Shown here in pieces: positions 26,560 to 36,800 of a stretch of DNA of 64,000 nucleotides. Both the position numbers and the translations under genes were made by a program. Location of the stretch: assembly GCF_033095945.1 (NCBI RefSeq), contig NZ_AP026800.1, positions 620,001 to 684,000 on the forward strand, read 5' to 3'. The stretch is from Bombiscardovia apis. Its GTDB lineage: Bacteria > Actinomycetota > Actinomycetes > Actinomycetales > Bifidobacteriaceae. Position 1 is the stretch's first letter; each line of letters starts with the position of its first letter. Under the pieces are notes generated by a model. It saw only the letters and a program-made list of their open reading frames with translations. It did no database searches and was not told the DNA's origin.

Positions 26560-26577
26560 ACACAATGGACACAATGG
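26560..26577. promoter_or_regulatory. Tandem 9-bp direct repeat upstream of the HTH-PIN pair
   Basis: ACACAATGG occurs twice head to tail, about 30 bases before the antitoxin start codon. Autoregulated toxin-antitoxin promoters usually carry such repeats. The remaining 265 bases up to dnaE on the other strand contain no gene. Confidence 0.5.
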
Positions 26578-26845
26578 ACAAATGCTTGCGCTTTGAGCTG
26601 CGTAAGAGTTGCCACTTACTGTTTAAGCTCTTGCACTTCGGTATGCTTTCGCCCTGCTTTCGTTGCGCTCTCGCGACAGGGCAAGGCTTGGTTGCTTGCA
26701 CAGCGATGGGTATGCTGTTAGCTCAGTTGCTGGGGTTGGGTGGGGCTAATAAACGGTGGGAGGGCTGGGGATTGGCTCTTTTGCGCGCTCGATTGGGCGG
26801 TGGGGTGAATTGCGGGGCGGGGAGGGGGTTTAGTAGATTAGGGGT

Positions 26846-29800
26846 ATGGCTTCTTCTCTTGCTCCTGACAGTTTTGTGCACTTGCATAATCACACGCATT
26901 ACTCCACGCTCGACGGCGCTTCCAAGATTCCTGAACTGGTGAAGCAGGTGAAGGCGATGGGACAAACCGCTATCGCCATTACTGACCACGGCAACATGCA
27001 CGGCGCCTACGAGCTTTGGCGCACCGCGGTCGACAACGATATTAAACCCATCTTGGGTATCGAGGCTTACGTAACGCCGGAGACTGCTCGGCAGGATAAA
27101 ACCCGCGTGCGCTGGGGCGATGAAACCCAGCGATCAGACGACGTCTCCGGCGGCGGTTTCATCACCCACATGACCCTGTGGGCCGAAGACGATACCGGCT
27201 TGGTAAACCTGATTAAGGCCTCTTCTATAGCCAATCTTGAGGGCTTAGTGGGCAAATGGCCTCGTATGGATAAAGAGGTGCTCGCTGCACACTCGAAGGG
27301 CGTGATTGCATCGACGGGCTGCCCCTCGGGCATTGTGCAGACTCGCTTGCGCTTGGGCCAGTTCGACGAAGCCCTGCGCGCGGCCGGCGAGTTCCAAGAC
27401 ATCTTCGGTAAAGATAACTATTACGTGGAGTTGATGGACCATGGGCTTGAGATTGAGAAGCGGGTCACGAAAGACCTGCTCGAAATTGCCAAGCGCATCG
27501 GAGCTCCGCTGGTAGCTACCAACGATGCTCATTATGTGCGCAAGGAAGATGCGGGCGCTCAGGATGCCCTGCTCTGCATCAACTCCGGCTCACACCTCGA
27601 CGACCCGGGCCGCTTCAAGTTCGACGGCTCCGGCTACTACATTCGCTCAGCAGAGGAGATGCGCGACCTCTTCAAAGAGTTCCCCGAAGCTTGCGACAAC
27701 ACGATGGAAATAGCTGAGCGCTGCAACGTGATGTTTGACGATCACGAAGATGGTGCTTTCATGCCCCGTTTTGACTGCCCTCAGGGCTGGGACGAGACTT
27801 CGCTCTTCTTGAAACAAGTCGACGATGGCCTCAAAGTGCGCTATCCAGAAGGCGTGCCCAGTGAAGTCTCTCAACAGGCAGACTATGAATGCGGCGTGAT
27901 TTGCCAGATGCAGTTCTGCGGCTACTTCCTCGTGGTCTCCGACTATATCAATTGGGCCAAAGAACACGGCATCATGGTGGGCCCCGGGCGTGGTTCGGCA
28001 GCAGGCTCAATGGTGGCATACGCTATGGGTATCACCGAGTTGGACCCCCTCCAGCACGGCCTGATTTTCGAGCGATTCCTCAACCCAGAGCGCGTCTCCC
28101 TGCCCGATATCGACGTGGATTTCGACCCTGATGGGCGTATGAAAGTCCTCGAATACGTGGCCGAAAAGTATGGCTCCGACAAGGTAGCCCAATGCGTGAC
28201 TTACGGCACCATCAAAACTAAGAACGCTTTGAAAGATTCGGCTCGCATCATGGGCTACGAATACTCAGCAGGTGAGCGCGTCACTAAAGCCCTGCCGCCT
28301 TCTGCAATGGGCAAAGACGTGAGCTTGCACGACATTTTCGACCCCAGCTCCAAGCGTTACCCGGAGGCGCGCGAGTTCCGCGAACTCTACGATTCTGACT
28401 CTGATGTGAAGCGCATTACCGACGAGGCCAAGGGCTTAGAAGGCATCATTCGCCAGACGGGTGTGCACGCCTGCGCAACTATCATGGGAGCCGAGCCGAT
28501 TACGAACACGTCGCCGCTCATGCAGCGCAACGACGGCACGGTGACCACCACCTTCGAATATCACACTTGCGAAACCTTGGGGCTGGTCAAGATGGATTTC
28601 TTGGGCCTTTCCAACTTGAGCGTAATCCGTGACTGCTTGAGCAACATCACGCGCAACGGTAAGGAGACCATCTCCTACCAGCAGATTCCGCTGGACGACA
28701 AGGAAACATACGAGCTGCTCTCGCGCGGTGACACGCTTGGCGTCTTCCAGCTCGATGGCGACGGCATGCGTTCCCTACTCCGCCTTCTAAAACCCGATAA
28801 TTTCAACGATATATCCGCACTGATCGCCCTCTACCGCCCGGGCCCCATGGATATGAATTCGCATATCAACTATGCTAAGCGCAAGAACGGGCAGCAGAAG
28901 ATTGAGCCCATCCACCCTGAGGTGGCCGAGCCGCTTAAGGCGGTTTTGGACGAGACGTACGGTCTGATTGTCTACCAGGAGCAGGTGCAGTCTGCCGCGC
29001 GTATTTTGGCCGGTTATTCGCTGGGTAAGGCAGATGTGTTGCGCCGAGCTATGGGTAAGAAAAAGCCCGAAGTGTTGGCCAAGGAGCAGGTGCCCTTCTT
29101 CGAGGGTATGAAAGAACATGGATACTCAGAGGAAGCGGCTCAGGCCGTGTGGGACATTTTGGTGCCCTTCTCTGGCTACGCTTTCAACAAGGCGCATTCC
29201 GCAGCTTACGCCCTTATCGCATACTGGACTGCCTACCTGAAGGCCCACTATCCGGTGGAGTTTATGGCAGCCCTCCTGCAAGGCGAGCGCACCAACAAAG
29301 ACAAGACGGCCCTCTACTTGGGCGAGGCAAGGCGTATGGGTATCCAGGTCTTGGCACCCGACATCAACGAGTCGGTTTCGGAGTATTCCGCAGTCGGCGA
29401 TGTGGTCCGTTTCGGTCTTGGTGCTATTCGCAACGTGGGCGACAAGGCCGTGACTGAGATTGTGAAGCAGCGCGAAAGCAAGCAGGGCAAGTTTGTAAAC
29501 TTCCTTGACTTCGTGAAGCGCGTTTCGATGGATGCGCTCAACAAGCGTACGGTAGAGTCTCTCATTAAGGCCGGAGCTTTCGACGAGACAGACGGCAATC
29601 GCAGGGCTCTGTTCCAGATTCACGAGGTCGCCATCGACCAGGTGGTTCCTTTAAAGCGCAAGCAGGCCGAGGGCCAGTTTGACCTCTTTGCTGACGAGGA
29701 TGAAACGCCTGAATCTGACTTGCTGGGCGATGCTGACGTGTCGGTGCCAGACATCGAAGAGTGGGATAAGAAAACCAAGCTCAACTTTGAGCGCGAAATG

Positions 29801-30409
29801 TTGGGTCTGTATGTTTCCGACCATCCGCTTTCGGGCATGGCCTCGATTTTGGCTGGCATGCGAGATATGTCGATTGCTCAGCTGATAGACCGTGCTCAGT
29901 CGATTGGTGAGAACCAGAGTGTGACTTTGGCAGGTTTGGTTACTTCCGTAGACCGGCGCGTTTCCAAGCGTGGCAACCCTTGGGCGCGCGTGACTATCGA
30001 GGATTTGGAAAGTTCAATAGCCTGCACCTTCTTCGGCAAAGCATACGACAATGCGAGCGAGCAGTTGGCGCTCGACACCGTCATTCGCATACGCGGTCAG
30101 GTCGACGTGCGCGACGAGGGCGTGAGCCTGCGGGCCCAAGACATGGAAGTTCCCACTATGGAGTCTGCTGACGAGCGGCCGCTCATTATCACCCTTCCTA
30201 GGGGTGCTCTGGATCGTGGGCGGATGGAGCGCTTGGGCCGTATCTTGCAAGATCACCCTGGCTACAGTGAGGTCAAGCTTGCGGTGTCGGACGCTAAGGG
30301 CAATGTGAAGCTCTTTACCTTTGGAGATGGTTTCCGCACCCGGCACGACACTTCGATGCTAGCGGAGATTAAATCGATATTCGGACCCTCCTGCTTACCG
30401 GCTTCGTGA
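26846..30409 (+). CDS. dnaE: DNA polymerase III alpha subunit
   Basis: A 1187-residue replicative polymerase of the DnaE1 type. Domains in order: PHP domain (FVHLHNHTHYSTLDGA), the catalytic palm with GPGRGSAAGSMVAYAMGIT and the metal aspartates in LPDIDVDFDPDGR, the fingers with YRPGPMDMNSHI and GKADVLRRAMGKK, a helix-hairpin-helix region, and an OB fold (VTLAGLVTSVDRRV) near residue 1030, then a C-terminal tail. Size and order are those of actinobacterial DnaE. The ATG lacks an obvious Shine-Dalgarno (G-rich sequence GGAGGGGG lies farther upstream). It is followed, 80 bases on, by a conserved unknown gene. Confidence 0.97.
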   Translation: MASSLAPDSFVHLHNHTHYSTLDGASKIPELVKQVKAMGQTAIAITDHGNMHGAYELWRTAVDNDIKPILGIEAYVTPETARQDKTRVRWGDETQRSDDVSGGGFITHMTLWAEDDTGLVNLIKASSIANLEGLVGKWPRMDKEVLAAHSKGVIASTGCPSGIVQTRLRLGQFDEALRAAGEFQDIFGKDNYYVELMDHGLEIEKRVTKDLLEIAKRIGAPLVATNDAHYVRKEDAGAQDALLCINSGSHLDDPGRFKFDGSGYYIRSAEEMRDLFKEFPEACDNTMEIAERCNVMFDDHEDGAFMPRFDCPQGWDETSLFLKQVDDGLKVRYPEGVPSEVSQQADYECGVICQMQFCGYFLVVSDYINWAKEHGIMVGPGRGSAAGSMVAYAMGITELDPLQHGLIFERFLNPERVSLPDIDVDFDPDGRMKVLEYVAEKYGSDKVAQCVTYGTIKTKNALKDSARIMGYEYSAGERVTKALPPSAMGKDVSLHDIFDPSSKRYPEAREFRELYDSDSDVKRITDEAKGLEGIIRQTGVHACATIMGAEPITNTSPLMQRNDGTVTTTFEYHTCETLGLVKMDFLGLSNLSVIRDCLSNITRNGKETISYQQIPLDDKETYELLSRGDTLGVFQLDGDGMRSLLRLLKPDNFNDISALIALYRPGPMDMNSHINYAKRKNGQQKIEPIHPEVAEPLKAVLDETYGLIVYQEQVQSAARILAGYSLGKADVLRRAMGKKKPEVLAKEQVPFFEGMKEHGYSEEAAQAVWDILVPFSGYAFNKAHSAAYALIAYWTAYLKAHYPVEFMAALLQGERTNKDKTALYLGEARRMGIQVLAPDINESVSEYSAVGDVVRFGLGAIRNVGDKAVTEIVKQRESKQGKFVNFLDFVKRVSMDALNKRTVESLIKAGAFDETDGNRRALFQIHEVAIDQVVPLKRKQAEGQFDLFADEDETPESDLLGDADVSVPDIEEWDKKTKLNFEREMLGLYVSDHPLSGMASILAGMRDMSIAQLIDRAQSIGENQSVTLAGLVTSVDRRVSKRGNPWARVTIEDLESSIACTFFGKAYDNASEQLALDTVIRIRGQVDVRDEGVSLRAQDMEVPTMESADERPLIITLPRGALDRGRMERLGRILQDHPGYSEVKLAVSDAKGNVKLFTFGDGFRTRHDTSMLAEIKSIFGPSCLPAS

Positions 30410-30489
30410 TTGCGTTCGGGTGAATTCTCGCTAGGCGCGAGTAGGTTGAGTAGATAGAAAGAGACGTGTTAAGCTCCAAGGAGGTGCCC

Positions 30490-31236
30490 ATGAGCGAGAA
30501 TTCCAACGATTCGGCGTTGCCCGCCGGAGGTGCAGACGGACACCTTTCTGATGAGGAGATTGAGCGCGCTCTGGCGGACTTCGAGCGAGAGATGCAAAGC
30601 GGGCAGGGTAGCGCCTCTGGTCAGGAGTTAGGGCAGGGGCCAAGCGAGGCTGCGCTCGACGCTGAAAGTACTGACAGACTCCAGAGCACCGATGCAGCTG
30701 GTGCCAACGGCATCGACCCTCTGGCTGCCGGCAGCTTTGATGAAGAGCTCGAAGGTCTCATTGGTAACCGGGCTAAGGCTGCGCTTATTGTTACTCGACT
30801 GGCTTCGGCTGAGCTGCTGTCTGCTTTTTGTCAGATTTCAGACATTTCTGCCCTGTGTGTAGACGCGCCCGAGGGGGCAGTAGCGCTCTTGAAAAACTTG
30901 GATGGCGATGGCCCCGAAGCTGCGGTGAAAGACCTGACGACTGTGGTTTCAGGGCTCTCAGCCATGCTGGTGGTCAACCGGGCAGACAAGTTGGAGGCCA
31001 AGCTGTGGATTGAGGGGCGCTCGGGCCAGTCCTTCCCTCCGCCAATGGTTTTTGCTTCCTCGGCTGATTTTGTGGAAGACTTGCTCATCGGTACTAGCGA
31101 TGTGGAACTGCTCAAGGTGCAGGGATTCACACTGTTTGATTCGGGCAGCTTAGACCGGGCTAAGGCTATGGGCATTATTGCTGAGCACACGCGCTTTAAT
31201 CGCGGTGGCAAGCCTAAGGGTGGTCGCATCGAGTAG
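30490..31236 (+). CDS. Conserved protein of unknown function
   Basis: A 248-residue soluble protein with an acidic N-terminal 90 residues (LSDEEIERALADFEREMQSG) and a compact alpha/beta C-terminal domain (about 100-235): ALIVTRLASAELLSAFCQIS, EGAVALLKNLDGDGPEAAVKDL, LMVVNRADK-like segments and a basic end RFNRGGKPKGGR. I do not recognise the family. The ATG follows AAGGAGG; a longer frame starting at 30466 would swallow that site. It sits between dnaE and glnA. A 7-bp tandem repeat begins three bases after its stop codon. Confidence 0.75.
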   Translation: MSENSNDSALPAGGADGHLSDEEIERALADFEREMQSGQGSASGQELGQGPSEAALDAESTDRLQSTDAAGANGIDPLAAGSFDEELEGLIGNRAKAALIVTRLASAELLSAFCQISDISALCVDAPEGAVALLKNLDGDGPEAAVKDLTTVVSGLSAMLVVNRADKLEAKLWIEGRSGQSFPPPMVFASSADFVEDLLIGTSDVELLKVQGFTLFDSGSLDRAKAMGIIAEHTRFNRGGKPKGGRIE

Positions 31237-31239
31237 CCT

Positions 31240-31281
31240 TAGGTGCTAGGTGCTAGGTGCTAGGTGCTAGGTGCTAGGTGC
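31240..31281 (+). repeat. 7-bp tandem repeat (TAGGTGC x 6)
   Basis: Six perfect head-to-tail copies of TAGGTGC lie directly after the stop codon at 31236. All units are identical, which indicates recent expansion. The repeat is upstream of glnA by about 140 bases, outside any gene. Confidence 0.95.
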
Positions 31282-31419
31282 GTGTTGCTGCTAATGTTAC
31301 AGGCTCAACTCTTGAAAAGCTGATTCTCAGGGCTTTCTTAGTTTCTCGTCACAGGCTGGCGACAAGTCGTTAACATAGGGCGGGCCTTGCAAGAAATATA
31401 GGCATGCGACTATGGGTTC

Positions 31420-32757
31420 ATGGAAAAACAAGAAGAGTTCGCCCTGCGTACTGTTGAAGAACGAGATGTGCGCTTCATTCGCCTCTGGTTCACCGACGTA
31501 CTAGGGACCTTGAAATCGGTGGCTATAGCGCCTGCCGAACTTGAAAAAGCCTTCGACGAGGGCTTGGGCTTCGACGGCTCCGCGATTGAAGGCATGACTA
31601 GGGTCTCGGAAGATGACATGATTGTCAAGCCAGATCCTTCCACCTTCCAAATACTTCCTTCACATGGCGGCCCCCAAGGTACTGCCCGCATTTTCTGCGA
31701 TATTTTGACCCCAGACGGCGAGCCCTCCCGTGGGGACCCCCGCCACGTACTCAAGCGCGCATTGGCCCAAGCCAAAGAGAAGGACTTTACCTTCTACGTG
31801 CATCCCGAAATTGAGTTCTACCTCTTTAAGGGCGAGGAAAACTGGCTGAATTCGCCTGTTCCTATCGACGAGGGCGGCTACTTCGACCATGTGCCGCGCA
31901 GCCCTGCTATGGACTTCCGTCGCTCCTGCGTGAGCATGCTGGAGCAGATGGGCATTTCGGTGGAATACTCCCATCACGAAGCGGGCCCGGGCCAAAATGA
32001 GATTGATTTGCGCTATGCGGACGCTTTGGCCACAGCAGACAACATCATGACCTTCCGCACGGTCGTTAAGGAAGTTTCCTTGGAGCGGGGTATGCATGCT
32101 TCCTTTATGCCCAAGCCTTACACCGACAAGCCCGGCTCGGGTATGCACACCCACTTGAGCCTCTTTGAGGGCGATACGAACGCCTTTTACGAGGTAGGGC
32201 AAGAGTTCAACATGTCGACTACGGCCCGGCAGTTTGCGGCCGGGATTTTGGCTCACGCGGCCGAGATTTGCGCGGTAACCGACCAGTATGTGAACTCCTA
32301 CAAGCGCCTGTGGGGCGGGGCTGAGGCACCTTCCTACATCTGCTGGGGTCACAACAACCGTTCGGCCCTCCTGCGCATCCCGCAATACAAGCCCGGCAAG
32401 GGCAATTCGGCTCGCATGGAGTTCCGCGCGCTCGATCCAGTAGCCAACCCCTACTTGGCCTTCTCGGTCCTGCTGGCTGCCGGCCTAGATGGCATTGAAA
32501 AGAAGATGACCCTAGGCGAGCCCACTTCGGACGACGTTTGGGAACTCACCGACGCTGAGCGCCAGGCTATGGGCATTCAGCCCCTACCAGATTCGCTCGA
32601 TACGGCCCTAAAAATCATGGAAAAGTCCGACTTCGTAGCCGGCGTCTTGGGCGAGCACGCCTTCGAGTACTTCCTACGCAACAAGCGCCAAGAATGGAAC
32701 GAATACAACCGCCAAGTAACCCCCTACGAGCTCGAATACTATCTGCCGAGACTGTAG
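31420..32757 (+). CDS. glnA: Glutamine synthetase, type I
   Basis: A 445-residue GSI enzyme making glutamine from glutamate, ammonia and ATP. The catalytic and nucleotide motifs are visible: LWFTDVLGTLKS, GFDGSAIEGMTRVSEDDM, HHEAGPGQNEID, MPKPYTDKPGSGMHTHLSLF, KRLWGGAEAPSYICWGHNNRSALLRIP. In the region where adenylylated GSI-beta enzymes carry the Tyr of the NLYDLPP site, this protein reads DDVWELTDAERQ, so control by GlnE is unlikely and it resembles GSI-alpha/GlnA2. It is monocistronic and ends at a strong terminator. Confidence 0.96.
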   Translation: MEKQEEFALRTVEERDVRFIRLWFTDVLGTLKSVAIAPAELEKAFDEGLGFDGSAIEGMTRVSEDDMIVKPDPSTFQILPSHGGPQGTARIFCDILTPDGEPSRGDPRHVLKRALAQAKEKDFTFYVHPEIEFYLFKGEENWLNSPVPIDEGGYFDHVPRSPAMDFRRSCVSMLEQMGISVEYSHHEAGPGQNEIDLRYADALATADNIMTFRTVVKEVSLERGMHASFMPKPYTDKPGSGMHTHLSLFEGDTNAFYEVGQEFNMSTTARQFAAGILAHAAEICAVTDQYVNSYKRLWGGAEAPSYICWGHNNRSALLRIPQYKPGKGNSARMEFRALDPVANPYLAFSVLLAAGLDGIEKKMTLGEPTSDDVWELTDAERQAMGIQPLPDSLDTALKIMEKSDFVAGVLGEHAFEYFLRNKRQEWNEYNRQVTPYELEYYLPRL

Positions 32758-32776
32758 CGATTCTTGCCGGATATAA

Positions 32777-32821
32777 AAAGCCGGGCTGCCAGCGACACAT
32801 TTGTGCTGGCAGCCCGGCTTT
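32777..32821. terminator. Bidirectional terminator after glnA
   Basis: AAAGCCGGGCTGCCAGC and its perfect complement form a 17-bp stem with an 11-base loop, with A-rich sequence on one side and T-rich on the other. It separates glnA from the convergent gene at 32853. Confidence 0.95.
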
Positions 32822-32852
32822 GTGTTGTTATGCAACCGTTAGACAGTGAGCC

Positions 32853-33851
32853 TTATATTGTCCGCTTTTTGACGGAGGGGGTGGCGGGCTCTGGCTTGGG
32901 TGGGTTGAACCAGCCGTTGTACATGAGGGAGAAGTTGCGGTTGCCGTAGGCGGAACAGGAGTCACCTTCACCAGCACCGGCCTTGAGGGCTGCTTCGTTG
33001 GGCTGGTAGGGCGTGTAGATGTAAAGCAGTGCGGTGGCTGTGTTTTCAATGTAGACGTCGGAAGCGCCGCAGGAGGGGTCGGGGGAGTATCGCACCGAGT
33101 TAATACGGCCGGGCTTGAATTGGTAGTCGTCGATATGTTTTTGGTAGTAGCGGTAGCGCTGGGCGGCACCGTAGACCTGGTTGAAGAAGCCTGCAAACTT
33201 GGGGTCACAGGAGTCATCGTCGGGGCAAGATAAGCCCATAGCTGCTTTGTATTGAATCTTGCTGGGGGCAGTTGCCGAAACTAAGTGCTGTTCTTTTTGG
33301 AGCATGGTAAGCAAGACTTTTTGGCTGACTCCGCAGGAGCGGGCTGCGCCGTCGATGATGGTAGCTGCGCTTTGGTTCTTGCCGCCCTGATATTCGTCAC
33401 ACAAATCGTCGGCAGGCTTTGACGGTGTGTCAACTCGGAAGTTTTTGAGGCAGGGTTCGGAGTCCTTGCTGCTCTGGGCTGTGCACTCGGCACCCTTTTG
33501 GTTCAGGAAGGCCTGCACGTCGTCGCCGTTCATACTAGTGGTGTCAAAAAAGCGTTCGTCGCTGATGATTTGACCGGGGTTGAAACCATAGAGTTCGTGC
33601 GATTCTTCCTGATGATTGCGCATATTGTTGACCTTGATGCCGTAGCCCAAAAAGCCCAAGGCAGTAATCACTAGGGCAATGACGAGGATGAGCGCCACGA
33701 AGCAGGCAGCAGCGGTCTCGACCCGGCGACCGAGGGGGAGTCTCAGCCAGCGCTGGTAAAGTGAGCGGGCTTTTTTCGATGACTTGGGACGCTTTTTGGC
33801 GCCCGATTTGGACTTTTTTGATCCGGAATTCGTTGTCTGCTGAGTACTCAT
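32853..33851 (-). CDS. Membrane-anchored extracytoplasmic protein, lysozyme-like
   Basis: A 332-residue protein with a very basic cytoplasmic N-terminus (Lys/Ser-rich, about 1-35), one membrane segment at about 50-72 (AACFVALILVIALVITALGFLGY), and a Cys-rich outer domain. The segment SCGVSQKVLLTMLQKEQHLVS resembles the catalytic-Glu helix of lytic-transglycosylase/lysozyme-like domains, and similar actinobacterial proteins have been labelled hemagglutinin. About ten cysteines suggest disulfides. The gene begins one base after the hrpA stop codon, so it is translated from the same message. Function is unproven. Confidence 0.75.
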   Translation of the reverse strand: MSTQQTTNSGSKKSKSGAKKRPKSSKKARSLYQRWLRLPLGRRVETAAACFVALILVIALVITALGFLGYGIKVNNMRNHQEESHELYGFNPGQIISDERFFDTTSMNGDDVQAFLNQKGAECTAQSSKDSEPCLKNFRVDTPSKPADDLCDEYQGGKNQSAATIIDGAARSCGVSQKVLLTMLQKEQHLVSATAPSKIQYKAAMGLSCPDDDSCDPKFAGFFNQVYGAAQRYRYYQKHIDDYQFKPGRINSVRYSPDPSCGASDVYIENTATALLYIYTPYQPNEAALKAGAGEGDSCSAYGNRNFSLMYNGWFNPPKPEPATPSVKKRTI

Positions 33852-33852
33852 C

Positions 33853-36800
33853 CTACTCCTCTAATACTTTGCGAATTCGTTGCAAGCTGACTGGTTCGTT
33901 TGTACCAAGCTCTTGGGCCCAGAGCGAGACGTAAAACTCCTCAAGCATCCAGCGAGCCTGTTCGGCCTTGGCTAGGAGTGCTTCGCGGCGGGGGCCGGCC
34001 GGTTGCTTGCTGGCCTTAGTGTGCGCCTTGTCAACAAGATGCTGAGCTTCGTCTGCCTGCCAAGCCCAGCGTACATCACGATTGCGGTCGCTGCGAGCCT
34101 TTTGGAGGCGCATTAAGTCGGCATGTAAGTATTTGCTGAGCTGCGGCAGGGCTTGCGGGGCGGTTTTGCCGATGAAACCGGTGCATACCAGGCCGGCGAT
34201 ATGGTCGCGAACCCACTGCAAGACGGAGAGCAAGGGCAGGTCGGCAGGACCGGAGACCGCCTTGTCGACCTCGGCGTAGCGCTGCAAGATAGCGATAACC
34301 TGCTGGGCAATCTCATAGACCTTGTCTTCAAATACTCCAGATACCTTGTAAACCGCCTCTGTTAAGGCCTGATCACTGGGCAGCTCGGCAATTTGTGGTA
34401 GGAGCTGCTTTACCGCTGCCAGCTGTAAGTCTTCCACAAGAGCTTTGGTGGATGGGTAAGGCGCGGAAGCTAGCATGAGTGCCTCGCGGCTGAGCCAGCG
34501 GGAGGAGACGCGTTCACTGGGTAGGCGCAGCGTATCCAAAGCGCCCTTCCATAGCATCTCCGAGCGCGAGACAGTAGTGGCACCCGAGCGCTGTAAGAGG
34601 TTGGCTTGCTTGACGATTTGCCCCTCTTTGGCCGCCTGCTCAGCCTTGGACGAGACTCGGTCTTGGGCCGAGCGGCGGGCTGGTTCGGCAAACTGCTTTT
34701 GAAGAGCTGGCAAGGATTTGGACTTGCCTAAGAGCTTGACCTGTGAACTACGCGAAACCTGGGTTTTGTTTGGTTGACCGCTTGCCTTGGGCTTGGCCTG
34801 CTTAGAGTCTTTGCCGGTCGTGCGCTTGCCCTTGTTGAGCGGCTCTTCAACAGCAAAGGTGATGCGCAAATAGGGAGCTAAGCGTTCTTGCTGTTCGGCA
34901 GAGAAGACTTGGGGATGAATCTGCGCGCCGACTACCTCGATGGCGGCCTGCGTAAAGACTTGGTCGAAGGGCGGCCACTGGGCTGATTCCTCCCCTTGCC
35001 CCGCATCGGCAGGCCCGGCAGCAGGCAGACTGGGATAGTGTTCGTCAATCCACTCGCGGATAGCCCGTGCGGTGTCTGGAGCAGGTACGAACTGCACACG
35101 CAAGGCCTTGGGCAGCGATTTAATGGTCGCCACAATCAGCTCGTCCAAGAGCCCGGGCACATTCCAAGTAAACTGCTCGGGTGTTAAGCGGTTGAGAGCT
35201 GCCAGTGGGATGTGAACAGTCACGCCGTCATCGGCTGAGTGAGGGTCGTACACATAGCTCAAACGCAGGTCGATGGGGGAGCCGTCGCTGCCGCGTGTAT
35301 GCCAATGGTCGGGATAATCGCCGGGCCGGGCAGAGGCTTCGCTCTGGTTTAAGCGGTCGATTTGCGAGGGGTCGAAGGTTAAGAAATCTGGGTGCTTCTG
35401 ATGTTCGCCCTTCCACCACTTGCCTAAGGCCGCCAGCGAAGTGATGTCTTGAGGAAGGCGTTCGTTGTAAAAGTCAACTAAATCTTCCTCGGAGGCAGTC
35501 TGCGCAACCAAGCGCGTTTTCGAGGCCTCATCGCTAGCCTCTTCGAGAATTTGACGGTTGTCTTCAATAAAGGAATCGTACGAGAAGCGCTGGCGGACGT
35601 CTCCTTCTACTAAGCCTTGGCGAATGAGGAAATCGCGAGCTTGAGCCGGGTTAATGGAACCCCAGAGCACCGGGCGGGCATTGACAATTGGCAACCCGTA
35701 AAGCAATACAGTCGAAGAAGCGACAGCAGCGCCCTTGGAGGCGGACCAGTGGGGTTCGGCGTAGGTGACGCGGGTGAGAGAACCTGCTAAACGTTCGGCC
35801 CAAGCCGGGTCGATGGCTGCGCAATAACGGGCCCAGAGTCGGGAAGTTTCTACCAGGCCGGCAGACATAATCCACGTAGGCGGCGATTTGACCACGTTAG
35901 AGCCGGGGAAGATGGCGAACCGGGTACCGCGTGCCCCCCGGTAATCGTTGTGAGAGCGCTTTTCGGCTTGCTTTATAGCCCTGGCCCGAGCAGCCCCCTT
36001 AAGGCCGGTGAACTGCGAAGCTTTGGGCTCTACGATGACTTGCATGCCAATGTTTGAGAGCAAACCAGCCAGCATAGCCTTGTGTACACCGTCGTTATCC
36101 CAGGAGCAAGCTAAAGAGCCGCGCCCCTGCTGGGCTTGGGGGAGGGCTGCAATCTCGGGCTTGGGTCTAGAATCGGGCTTAGGGTCGCCGACTGTGATAT
36201 GCATTTCCTGGCACATGTGCGTCAACTGCTGATAAAGGTCATGCCACTGGCGCAGGCGCAGAAAACTGAGGAATTCGCTCTTGGATAGTCGGCGCAGAGT
36301 CGAAGAAGAAACTGCCTTACTGCCCTCAGGGAAGCAGTAGTGCCAAAGATTTAAGACGCTGATGAAGTCGGAGCTGGAGTCTGCAAAGCGAGCGTGGAGA
36401 CGGTCGGCTTCTTCGCGCTTTTCGTCGGGGCGCTCGCGGGGATCTTGCAAGCTTAAGAAGGCGACTACAACGATTACCGCGGCTACTGTGTTGGGAGTGG
36501 CGGAGTGGGCAGCTTCGAGAATCATGCGACCCAAACGAATATCGATGGGGATGCGGGCAAGCTTGCGGCCCATAGGATTGAGCCGGATGTCGCCGCGCTG
36601 GCGATCAATGGCACCCAATTCGGTCAATTCGTTGAAACCGTCGGCTACGGCCCTCATGTCGGGCGGATCAATGAAACCGAAGTCGCTCACGTCTTGGGCT
36701 GTGCGGGCCACGCCCACCGAAAGCATGTGGAGCACTACTGCGCCTAGGGAAGTGCGCAAAATCTCTGGCTCGGTAAAGCGCGGCCGAGTCTCGTAGTCCT

